Assembly (NCBI GenBank): GCA_037951105.1
Contig: JBAMJV010003047.1
Span: forward strand, 62,001-126,000
DNA from: Echinarachnius parma
Lineage: Eukaryota; Echinodermata; Echinoidea; Clypeasteroida; Echinarachniidae
Reading direction: 5' to 3'
DNA: 64,000 bases
In this document: one piece after another, positions 1 through 9,700 of the stretch
Numbering within the stretch: the stretch's first letter is position 1
Layout: every line of letters begins with the position of its first letter
Program-made: the position numbers and the translations under genes
The notes under the pieces: model-generated
What the model saw: only the letters and a program-made list of their open reading frames with translations
What the model was told of the DNA's origin: nothing
Database searches by the model: none

Positions 1-113
1 AGTTTCAAAGACTCTATATTTTGTGCTTGTAGTCGGCTCTTCAGACCCCCATTTCAGAGTTCTGTGAGGCACACCCTGTCAAAAAATAATTCGAGTGACA
101 TTCTGTGCTGTAG

Positions 114-2103
114 GGCAAGACCTAGCACTTGAACACATCAGCCGCTCCATGAAGGTAGCTGGGGCACTTGTGGGTATAACCCAGAATGTCTATACTCGCT
201 GTAAGTTCATCTTAATCTCACCAGATTGCCAGACTTACCGACGAATCCTGTGACATCGCTGGATTTGCATCGCCTGCTCAGAGGCGTCACCATGCCCTCT
301 CAGCTGCAGTGGTTACAAGGCAAGATAAAACATTGAATCGCTCACGTCCACTATTGAAATATTCACAAACCCATTCGTAGAAAAAAGCTGTGACCTATTC
401 AACATGGTGACAAAAGCAGTCATGCCTGAGAATGTCGAGAGTGATATGTGCGCGGAAAGCGCATGGGCCAGAAGTTGTTTGAGGAATTTGTCACCAACCG
501 AATATACCAACAGAATAGGAAGCTTCAGACCCGGAAAACAACTGGGAAACGAGTGAAAGTCAATACTGTCTGGAGACAAGGTAGTGGAGCTCAAAGAAGA
601 TCATAAACTGTTCACCCGGATGTTGTTGGTGTCGAAGTCCAGACCCAGCATAAACCTGGAGGAAGCGATCGGCAGACCCGAGTTGTCAGTAGTATCAAGG
701 TCAATGTTTGCCACTAATGGTACAATTCTGCACTGCAACCCTGTAGAGCAGCCTGATGGTCATCCTTGAGAAGCTCCCAAGAAGTGTCACTGATGCGGAA
801 AATCCACTTCCTGACAATAGCACGGAACCTGAAAACATACCTGCAATGATAAAAGTGGCCTTTGTCGATGCCATGGCAGATGTCCAGTCAATACAAAAGT
901 CTGACAACCTTACATACTGTAACCAGCTGGCTGATCAGTTCACGCATCGTATCCTCGAGAGATACAGTGAGTGATACCGATGAAGTCCATCTGGTCTTTG
1001 ATCGATGCGCTGTTCCTACCTCTCTAAAGGGTGCCACACATGACAGAAGGCAGGATGATCAGCCAGTCATCGCCTACCACATAACAGATGTTACAAACAT
1101 AGCAAAGGTCCCACTGAAACGACTCACGTGAAAACAAAGATAGAGCGACTTGCTACCTTGCCGAGAAGATGCTGGTGAAGGCTCATGCAGAATCAAATGG
1201 TTGTCACAGTGCCGAGCTACGCACAAAAATGTCAGCCACCTTCAAAGTCAGCAGGAAGAGGCAGACACAAAACTCATCCTGCATGCTGCTGATGCAACTG
1301 CTAGTGGGGCTTCCATCATCAACATTCATTCGCCCAATACAGATGTCTTCGTTCTGGCAATCCGGAGGTATCCAAATGTATGCAGCAACATCTACTTCGT
1401 AACTGGAATAGGTACATGTACGAAGCGAAGAGTCATACCCCTGTGACCAATCTACGAAGCCATGGGACGACAAAAGCTGCTGCTCTACCAGGATTGCATG
1501 CATTTAGTGGAGCCGACAACACAGAGGGCTTTGCTGGCAAGGGCAAACCTGCATTCTGGAAGATATTTCGTGAGACATGGGATTACAAGGAGATATTTGC
1601 TCTGGCAAGTCTAGGAACCATGCCATGGCCGAATGATGGTCTCGAAGAGTTCCTCTTCAATTTGGTCTACGTCCCAGTGAGAAAAAGTACCAAGGTGGAA
1701 AAGCTGAAATGGTGGATCTTCACAAAGAAACAGGCCGAGTCAGATAGGTTGGCGCCTCCACAAGACAAGCAATGTTGAGGGCACACTACCATTGACACTG
1801 TTCCGAACCAAGAGGTACCATCTCCACATGATTATGGCCGGAGCTTCGAAGTCGATGTTTGGGTTCCTGTGATGACTAAGCAACAGCCTGCACCAAACGC
1901 GGTCATCCAGCTGGTGAATTGCGGATGTACAAAGGTCCAAATGTGACAATGCGAGGTGCTTCTGTCGCAAGGCAGGACTCAACTGCACAGAATTATGCGC
2001 CTGTGATCTCGGAGAGGGGTGTGAAAATCCTGAAATGTCATTCCATGATGAAGAGGATGAAGACTCTGGAGATGACGAGGACGATGTTGAAAACTTCATG
2101 TAA
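114..2103 (+). pseudogene. Decayed copy of a multi-copy PIN/FEN-like nuclease-type gene with a Cys-rich C-terminus
   Basis: Readable protein blocks run in the same order and orientation but in different frames, so this is a broken copy with several breaks. A central block (about 1255-1375) carries EADTK, then HSPNTDVFVLA. A later block (about 1475-1600) carries LPGLHAFSGADN followed by GKGK. The last block (about 1915-2100) is a Cys-rich segment (CGC, CFCRKAGLNC, CAC) followed by an acidic tail. From general memory, genomes of corals, amphioxus and echinoderms carry many copies of proteins with this layout. My inference is that the acidic pairs and the G-x-D...GKGK block resemble the PIN/FEN1-type nuclease core and its helix-hairpin-helix. 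It lies inside the presumed intron 5 of the minus-strand LMBR1-like gene. No terminal repeats were found, so I cannot say whether it is a retrocopy or part of a transposon. Confidence 0.6.
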
Positions 2104-2379
2104 ATCATGTGCTAGCTGATCTTTCAATTATCAACAAAGTAATACTAATAACCATTTACAGTTGCTTGGTTTGTTATCATATGATGACATTATTGTTGCT
2201 GAACTATGTCGAAAATATCCTCTGTACATAATAATGAATAAACAAATGGTTTATCATTAAAGCAATTAGTTCATAGTTTGGAACAAATAATTTTGGGAAG
2301 TTAGATTGATCAGTTAATGTCAAAACGAACAGTTATTATTCTATCATGATTGAATGGTAAAATCTCATACAAACGGCTA
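2104..2379. other. AT-rich stretch with no recognised feature
   Basis: This segment follows the acidic tail of the decayed gene. It contains AATAAA-like strings near 2235 and could be the old 3' tail of that copy. No coding or repeat structure was recognised. Confidence 0.4.
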
Positions 2380-2785
2380 AGAAACAGGGCCGTTTTCATT
2401 AAAAGGGAGATGTTAACACAAGAGGGCGTCCTCCAGACACCTCAAGTAAACCATATTTTGATCAAAAATTTGAATCATAGTAAATGTGATGTTTGGTAAA
2501 TTTATCATTCAAATTTTTGAAAATGCATGGTACATTTAAACAAATGTGTTAGAGAATTTCATATTTTCTCAAATTATCGAAAACAGAGTTGGTCCGTCAT
2601 ATATATCATGAATGATATATTTATGGATATCTCGGCTGTTTCTGAACCGATTTCAACCAAATAAAGTGTGTTCTATGATTTACATCTTATACTTGTTGTT
2701 GATTTTATACGGAGTTTGACATCACCGCACGAAAATATTGTTTTTTGAAGCGCCCTCTATACTAACATTGCCCTACCCCTAAAAA
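2380..2785 (+). repeat. Degenerate copy of TTAA family B
   Basis: Fragments match the intact family B copies at 27892, 37803 and 46775 in the same order: an 'agagggcg' block, then 'ctgtttctgaaccgattt', then 'gcgccctctata' and a final 'ccctacccct'. The TTAA ends have decayed, so the limits are approximate. Confidence 0.6.
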
Positions 2786-2934
2786 AAGAGGTTATACCAA
2801 GTGCAATTTTGTTGTTTTCTTTTTATCCTTAATAATTTTTATCTGCCAGGGATACCAGACTGCCAACATGTTTTTTATTGTTCCTTGGGGTGCCCTTGAG
2901 ACATCTGGATGGGTGGCTTGCTTTCATACAAAAA

Positions 2935-3860
2935 ATCCCACAGGAATGTTCATGCTCCTGGACTAGAAGACCTGGAGACTGAATCTGAGCGCTGCAAAAA
3001 CAACCGCAACTGCCTTCCACCTCAACACCAAATAAGCAAACCGCCAGCCCACAGTCAAAGTCAATGGGAACCCACTGCCCTGCACCCCACCCCACCATAC
3101 CTTGGAATAAAGCTAGACAGACAGCTGACCTTCAAACCACACCTCGACTCACTCCGAGCCAAAGCCTCCTCTAGGAACAACTTACTCCGCCGCCTTGCGT
3201 ACACCATCTGGGGTGCATAAACTCCCACACTTCGTACTGGCGCCCTCGCACTAGTCTACAGTGCTGCGGAGTATGCCGCCCCTGCATGGTGCCGAAGCTC
3301 ACGCACAACCAAAGTGGACACCACCCTAAACGAGGCCATGGGGATCATCACAGGATGCCTCAGACCAACACCAACTGACCTCTTGACAGTGCTCGCTGGT
3401 ATTGCAAGACACTCCAAGACCGCACTCACCCTCTACACCAGACCACCCAGGATATACAACCGGGCCGCCAACGCCTACGCTCACGCAGACCGTTCAGCCG
3501 CCATACTGACACCCTGCGGGAAGGCACCCACAACATCCTCACTGTATGGAAGGACAGCTGGTAGCAGACCGCCAGACCCCCTCAATTCACGGTGACTCTA
3601 AACACTAAACTTCCACCAGGTGCGGACTTACCCCGAAAGGATTTGGTAACTCTCAACAGGCTCCGCAGAGGGGTCGGCAGATTTAATGACAACATGCACC
3701 GCTGGGGACTCAGACCTTCTCCGGCTTGCACATGTGGAGCACCCAAGCAGACAGCCTCCCACATCATTGAAGAGTGCCACACCCTTCGCCTACCCGGCCA
3801 CCCAAACCCGGACTTAAACAACTTGGACCCCGACACTGTTCACTGGCTATAAAACTTGCG
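2935..3860 (+). mobile_element. 3' fragment of a non-LTR retrotransposon (LINE), RT C-terminal region
   Basis: The translated blocks include YLGIKLDRQLTFKPHLDSLR, ASSRNNLLRRLA, ALVYSAAEYAAPAWCRSS and ALNE/TLNEAMGIITGCLRPTPT. These are the region after the polymerase core of many animal LINEs of the Jockey/CR1-like type. The end is a zinc-binding motif with spacing C-x-C-x8-H-x4-C (CTCGAPKQTASHIIEEC, near 3730-3780) and a stop at 3850-3852. The 5' endonuclease and the catalytic RT core are absent, so this is a typical 5'-truncated insertion. At least three frame changes separate the blocks (about 2940-3080, 3060-3220, 3314-3430 and 3592-3850), so it is inactive. No clear poly-A tail or target duplication was found. 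The clade call is tentative. Confidence 0.85.
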
Positions 3861-3955
3861 CGATGTTGCGTAGAAGCTGTGCTGCCTCATACACAAGAAG
3901 TAGGGCATCATGAGCTTCACTGCATCCGGGTGTAGTAGCCAATCACCTTCTCATC

Positions 3956-4031
3956 AAACCAGTTTTGATAATGATGCTGTATGTACGGGCTGATCAGCCC
4001 GTACATACATCATCATTATCAAAACTGGTTT
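3956..4031. repeat. Near-perfect palindrome, arms about 37 bp
   Basis: The left arm starts AAACCAGTTTTGATAATGAT and the right arm ends with its reverse complement. The centre is GGGCTGATCAGCCC at 3988-4001. One small length difference separates the arms. It is probably a foldback remnant at the junction between the LINE fragment and the satellite. Confidence 0.9.
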
Positions 4032-4194
4032 GAATATAGTGCTTGATTAGGTTGTCGACCCACATCTTTGTTGTGCGACTTCTCTTTGCAAGGTCCTCAA
4101 GCGTTGTCATGAGAACGCTGTGGGAATTCAGGTGTCCCTGCATATCCATTGAATTCAGGACAGTTATCTCACTGCACAACATCTGTCAAGAACC

Positions 4195-5735
4195 GGATGT
4201 CACACTCATTAGCTCTCTGCCAATATTTGATAATGTATTATGAAATAATTCAAATTTTACTAAAAATAGGCTATTTTGCTTGGTTGACATTTTGTCTATT
4301 GTCCGCCATTTTGAATATGCAAATTAGCAAAAAATAAAATGGATACTATTCAAATTATATCTATGTTCATGTATGGTCATCAGGAATGAGATCAATGACA
4401 ATTCTTCGTGAATTACAAGCACACTACTCTGCCAATATTTCTTAATGTATTATGAAATCATTCAAATTCTACTCAAAATAGGCTATTTTGGTGGCCATTT
4501 TGTCTATTGTCCACCATTTTGAATATGCAAATTAGCAAAAAATAAAATGGATAATATTCAAATTATATCTATGTTCATGTATGGTCATCAGGAATGAGAT
4601 CAATGACAATGGTCTTCATGAATTACCAGCACACTATTCTGCCAATATTTAATAATGTATTATGAAATAATTCAAATTTTACTAAAAATAGGCTATTTTG
4701 GCAGCCATTTTGTTTCGAATCCGCCATTTTGAATATACAAATTAGCAAAAAATTAAATTGGTAATATTCAAATTATGTCTATGTTCATCAGGAATGTGTT
4801 GACAATGGTCTTCGTGAATACCGGGCACACCACTCTGCCAATATTTCATAATGTAGTTATGAAATCATTCAAATTTTACTCAAAAAAGGCTATTAGGCGG
4901 CCATTTTGTTTTATCCGCCATTTTGAATATGCAAATTAGCAACAAATTTAATGAAAAATATTCAAATTATGTTTATGTTCATGTACGATCTCCAGGAATG
5001 TGTTGACAATGGTCTTCGTGAATTACAAGCACCCTACTCTGCCAATATTTTGTAATGTATTATGAAATTATTCAAATTTTACTCAAAATAGGCTATTTGG
5101 CGGCCATTTTGTATTTTTCTGCCATTTTGAATATGCAAATTAGCAAAAAATAAAATGGAAAATATTCAAATTATGTCTATGTTCATGTATGTTCATCAGA
5201 AATGTGTTAACAATGGTCTTCGTGAATTACAAGCACCCTATTCTGCCAATATTTTGTAATGTATTATGAAATGATTAAAATTTTACTTAAAATAGGCTAT
5301 TTGGCGGCCATTTTGTTTCTTTTTTTCGCCGTTTTGAATATGCAAATTAGCAAAAATTAAATGGAAAATATTCAAACTATGTGATTGTTCATGTATGATC
5401 ATGAGGAATGTGTTGACAATGGTCTTTGTGAAGTACAAGCACACTACTCTGCCAATATTTCGTAATGTATCATGAAATAATTCAAGTTTTACTCAAAATA
5501 GGCTGCTTGGCGGCCATTTTGTATTTTTCTGCCATTTTGAATATGCAAATTAGCAAAAAATTAAATGGAAAATATTCAAATTATGTCTATGTTCATGTAT
5601 GTTCATCATAAATGTGTTAACAATGGTCTTTGTGAAGTACAAGCACACTATAGTGCCAATATTTCATAATGTATTATGAAATAATTCAAATTTTACTCAA
5701 AATAGGCTATTTTGGCGGCCATTTTGTTTTTGCTT
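4195..5735. repeat. Satellite-like array, unit about 206 bp, about 8 copies
   Basis: Units share the blocks 'ctgccaatattt', 'gtattatgaaat', 'aaaataggctatt', 'ggcggccattttg', 'gaatatgcaaattagc' and 'caatggtcttcgtgaa'. The 'ctgccaatattt' block recurs at about 4214, 4429, 4637, 4834, 5038, 5243, 5446 and 5655. The motif ATGCAAAT, a POU/octamer site, occurs at 4317, 4525, 4929, 5133, 5340 and 5543; the unit at 4733 has ATACAAAT. Copies differ by point changes and small indels, so the array is not freshly homogenised. It lies in intron 5 of the LMBR1-like gene. Confidence 0.92.
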
Positions 5736-5991
5736 ATATCTCAAATTGCTCAAGGGTGACAGAGCTCCAGTTTTTTGCTTGTTCAAAGTAGATACCTAGA
5801 CAATTGGAATCCATTGAAAAAAAAACTTACTTCACCAAAACAAGGTTAGGCCAAAAATCAGGGTTTGGCTGCCGGACTATAGCTCATTATGCCTATAAAC
5901 CCATGAGCACATAAAGCTTTAAATCACTCAATTGCCATCTAGTAGTATATTAGTAGTGTGATATGTAATATGTAAAATACATTTGGCCATC
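5736..5991. other. Junction of satellite and exon-duplication zone
   Basis: A short unassigned stretch (5736-5870) follows the last satellite unit. From about 5875, 'tagctcattatgcctataaaccc' repeats the flank seen near 6105 and 6352, so a third, mostly lost copy of the exon 5 duplication unit may begin here. Confidence 0.4.
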
Positions 5992-6116
5992 TTTCTTCTT
6001 GACTCTAGCCATGTATATCATCCAGTTAATGCATTCAACACCAATACCAGACGAAAGACAAGAACACTGATCACTTGGAACCACAGATGTTTGAGAATCT
6101 TGTAGCTCATTATGCC
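5992..6116 (-). pseudogene. Decayed duplicate of LMBR1 exon 5 (relic 2)
   Basis: Read on the minus strand, the segment gives VLVFRLVLVLNALTG followed by a stop, against VLVFGLVWVFNALLDD in the real exon at 6645-6771. The DNA also keeps 'agatgtttgagaatcttgta' where the exon has 'aatgtttcgtagactcgtg'. The in-frame stop and the loss of a splice donor show it is dead. With the copy at 6225-6365 and the true exon it forms a local tandem series in the same orientation. Confidence 0.75.
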
Positions 6117-6224
6117 CATAAATACTAGAACACATGATTAATCTCATGCCATCTAGTGTCATAAATAGTACTTAAGGGATTTAGTTCAATACACAAAACA
6201 CAAGTTGGAGAGAAAACTTCATTT

Positions 6225-6365
6225 GCAACCATTCTCTGCTTGAGTCTGTGTCATCCAGGAGTGCTTTGAAACCCATACCAACTAACCCAAGACAAGAACA
6301 CTGATCTGCATACATGCACTAGTCAGGTACAACAAATGTTTGAGAAACTTCTAGCTTATATGCCT
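6225..6365 (-). pseudogene. Decayed duplicate of LMBR1 exon 5 (relic 1)
   Basis: 'gcttgagtctgtgtcatcca' at about 6238-6257 matches 'gcttgagtccgtgtcatcca' of the functional exon, followed by 'gtgctttgaaacccataccaact' against 'aggcgttgaaaacccagacca'. On the minus strand this reads VLVLG, then a stop and a shifted match to the residues up to LLDDTDSS. The exon-end donor GTAAGT is replaced. It is about 400 bp from the functional exon, toward the 3' side of the gene. Confidence 0.85.
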
Positions 6366-6644
6366 ATAAACCTAGATGTGCACATAATACCCGCGACCTC
6401 TGTTGCAGGGAAATAAATAAAATCTATTTGGGGGGGGGGGCCTACTTTTCAAGCTCGCCTGCATGAAAATAGCATTCTAAAATTTGGTTTGCTTTGAACT
6501 CGAGTGTTTTTTTTTTTTATTGCCCAGAGCATTGTATTTTTTTCACTGCATCTGTTGCATATATCAATAGTGGTTTAATTTAATATGCAAAACAAAGTTG
6601 GCTAATAAACTACTTTGTAAGTCAAGGCTATTTTCTTAACTTAC
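6366..6644. other. Start of LMBR1 intron 5
   Basis: Non-coding sequence between the exon 5 donor (GTAAGT read on the minus strand at 6644-6639) and relic 1. It has a G10 run at 6430-6439 and a T run near 6510. 'aaacaaagttggctaataaac' at 6591 resembles 'aaacacaagttggagagaaaac' at 6197, showing that the duplicated unit included intron flank. Confidence 0.6.
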
Positions 6645-6771
6645 TTTCTAATGTTTCCTTGCTTGAGTCCGTGTCATCCAGTAAGGCGTTGAAAACCCAG
6701 ACCAGACCAAAGACAAGAACGCTTAGCATCATCAACACCATGAATGTTTCGTAGACTCGTGCTCGGATGCC
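6645..6771 (-). CDS. LMBR1: LMBR1-like coding exon 5
   Basis: 127 bp coding residues 147-188 plus one base: GIRARVYETF, then the fourth hydrophobic stretch (MVLMMLSVLVFGLVWVFNAL), then LDDTDSSKETLE. The acceptor reads CCATCCAG before GGC, in phase 0 and matching the end of exon 4. The donor is GAAA followed by GTAAGT, in phase 1. Human LMBR1 and LMBR1L have GIRARILET and LGRVYETVV at this point. The next exon should begin with the last two bases of a codon and a YDFWEYYLPYLYS-like stretch; nothing like it was found at 1-6644. Confidence 0.95.
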
Positions 6772-9700
6772 CTGGATGGGTTTGACAAAGACAAAAGCAA
6801 CAAAAAAAGAGGAAAATTTAATTAAGATATTCAAACTCATGCAAAAAAAGAAATGAGAAAATTGTATCAGGTACTTCAATATAATTACTGTAAAAATTAT
6901 GAACTCAAAACTATTTCAGTATCAGCATCACTATGTTGTTGGATGCCCAGAAATCAATTGAAAATAGACAGAGTGCACTCACAGAGTGCATACATCCGCC
7001 AACGTTGATTATACTAACACACTAACAGACGAACAAACGGGACCGAAAACATAACCTCCTTGGCGGAGGTAACAATGAGGAAAACATTATACAGGGGAAA
7101 ATTGTTATCAGAAGGTGCTGGGGAACAATGAAATTTACATTGATGTAACTAATTGTATCAGGGTAACATTACCTCAAACTATAAAGAGCTTCTACCAGTA
7201 AAACAACCTTAGTTATTATCAGTGCTTTTCATAACAAGGTTCTACAGGGCTGTCAACTTGGGCGAACTGCTTGGAGGGAGATTTCAACTTGGTCGAACTG
7301 CTTGGAGGGAGATTTCAACTTGGGCGAACTGCTTGGAGGGATTTGTTTTCCTCTCACCTGCCCTCCAAAAAGTCGCTCAGTGGGGGGGGGGGGGGGGGGG
7401 GGGGGGTCCATAGAAATTTTTTGAAGCCGAGACCAAGTACTTTCAAATTTGTTGAGGCCGAGGCCGAGACCATTGGGGGGGGGGGGGGGGGTGTCCCTTG
7501 GGGGAAAAACAAAAAACAATATTTTTTTTAAATTAAATTAAATTTTTTTGCGGGAGCTTTTTTCATAAACCGGGAGATTGGTAGGACGGCGGGAGAATTA
7601 GCGTGGTGGCGGGAGACTCCCTCCAAATGCGGGAGGGTTGACGGCCCTGGGTTCTACTGTAATTCTTTTAAATTACCTAACTACTCAGTACACAAGAGTA
7701 ACATATATTTTATCAATATTTCAGCATCACATGATAGGGACATTTCATGGACACGAAATACAATAGCCTCTAGGTTAGATACACCCAACGGCAAAAAAAC
7801 ATCAACAATAACTACATTCTTTATTACCTTTGCCAAACATTCTTGGAATTAATGGACTCAATTAAATAGCTTTATATATATGATACACCTCTCTGTTAAC
7901 AATATTAATAAACCTAATTAAAATGTGTTTGTACATCATAGTTCATACTGATATTTAGAAGGTTATAGGGCAATTCCAAGCAAACATTGACATAAGCACC
8001 CATTTTTCAAATTCGTCGAATCATAACATATTTGGTATCAAATTAAAGCTTAAAGATTTAACTATTCAGAAATGCATTTTGTTCCAAAAAAAATTTGGCG
8101 TAAACTATTATTTCATAGGAATTAATTAGCATAAATTAATTTTCAATTATTTTCACAAAATATGCTTGTAAATATTAAGCTTAAAAGAGCTGCAAAAATA
8201 GATTTTCATAAAATTTTCTTTCAGTGTTGGTAAGAACATTACTTCAATTTATCAGATAAATATCTATTTCGGCATTTTCGCTCTTTGTTCTGCTTCAGTG
8301 ACTGTTTCATTTATAGTCATCTATATGTCACGCTGTTACCCTAAAAACAGGTATTTTTAATATTTCTGGAAAAATATGAATGGGAATGAAATTATTTTTT
8401 GTTTCTTCTTCATTCACCCATAGGGCTATATTATGGATGCTAAATAGCAGCATTATCTTTTACCACTAATTAATCTAAGCAATATCAATTTGGTCACGCT
8501 GTTACTTTTTGGGTAACAGCGTGACGCAACCTACTTTTTTTTTGCAATATCTCAAGAATCGTTGGATGGATTCTGTTCAAACTTTGTACAAGACATGTAT
8601 TCTGAGGTATGGATTATCTGATACATTTTGGGGCCATGAGGTCAAAGGTCAAAGGTCACAGCTAATTGATATGCACAAAATTTATAATTCTCAAGATATT
8701 TCAAGAATCCTTGAAGGATGACATGATAATTAATACTGGTATGCGTTCAGTGAAGTAGATGACCTGATTATAGAATTTGGTCATGGGGTCAAAGGTCAAC
8801 AGGTCAAATTATTGTAGTTTTATTTTTTATCTCACAAAAAATGCCAGAATTAATGTTAGAAATAGTACTGTAGATAAAAGAAAATTCGATGAAAATGTTT
8901 GGAGCACAGGTCAAAGGTCACTCGGATAATTACCAATTCGAACACAAAAACTTACTGACATTGAAATCATTTTACATGAAACAAATCAATTGTAGATATG
9001 CACTGTGCTACATGAAATTAAACATTTGTATGCTAATTTGAGAAATAAGGTCAAAGGTCAGATGTCAAAGGTCTAATATTTCATTGTTGCAATTAAGTTT
9101 GTATTTTGGGTTTGATATTTGATGGTTCCAAAAACTAAATTCTGAAAAAGATAACAATTTCAGTTTTGTCCAAAAACATTTTTGATCAATAGAGGGCGCT
9201 AGGCTGCAAATTTGTGTCATGCGAACCATCATTTCAGAGCATCTGGGTTATATTACCCATTCATCTAGTTCTGTATAGATTCTGGATGACTACATCAAAA
9301 TTATATAATCTTATTCATCTCATCAATATCTCCCATATATATAACATGTACAATTCAGAGGTCACGCTGTTACCGTCACGCTGTTACCGTGCACAGATAC
9401 GTTTATGATATCATATTTAATATGAACATTGGATTTTTTCTACATTTTTATTTGGATGTTCTAGCTTGATGTCTAGTACAAAGAATCAATGTCACAAAAT
9501 TGCAAAATGTTCCTGTAGTTCACAGAGTTTGCTTAGTTTCTTACCATGTAAGAAACCCATGTCTTTTTGCCGTCACGCTGTTACCGCAGATATTGATATT
9601 CATAATTCATAATTTAGTGGGAATTTTGATTTTCTTTCCTATTGTAAATAATTAGTAGGATAGTGGTAAACAGATGCATATCAAAATTTGGTTCTGGACA

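Noticed and set aside
4195-5735. CRISPR-like regular repeats
   Set aside because: The units are contiguous 206-bp satellite copies with no unique spacers, in eukaryotic DNA.
8509-8721. 70-codon open frame inside the DR1-rich transposon, as a transposase remnant
   Set aside because: The peptide has no catalytic motif and is a translation of the internal repeats.
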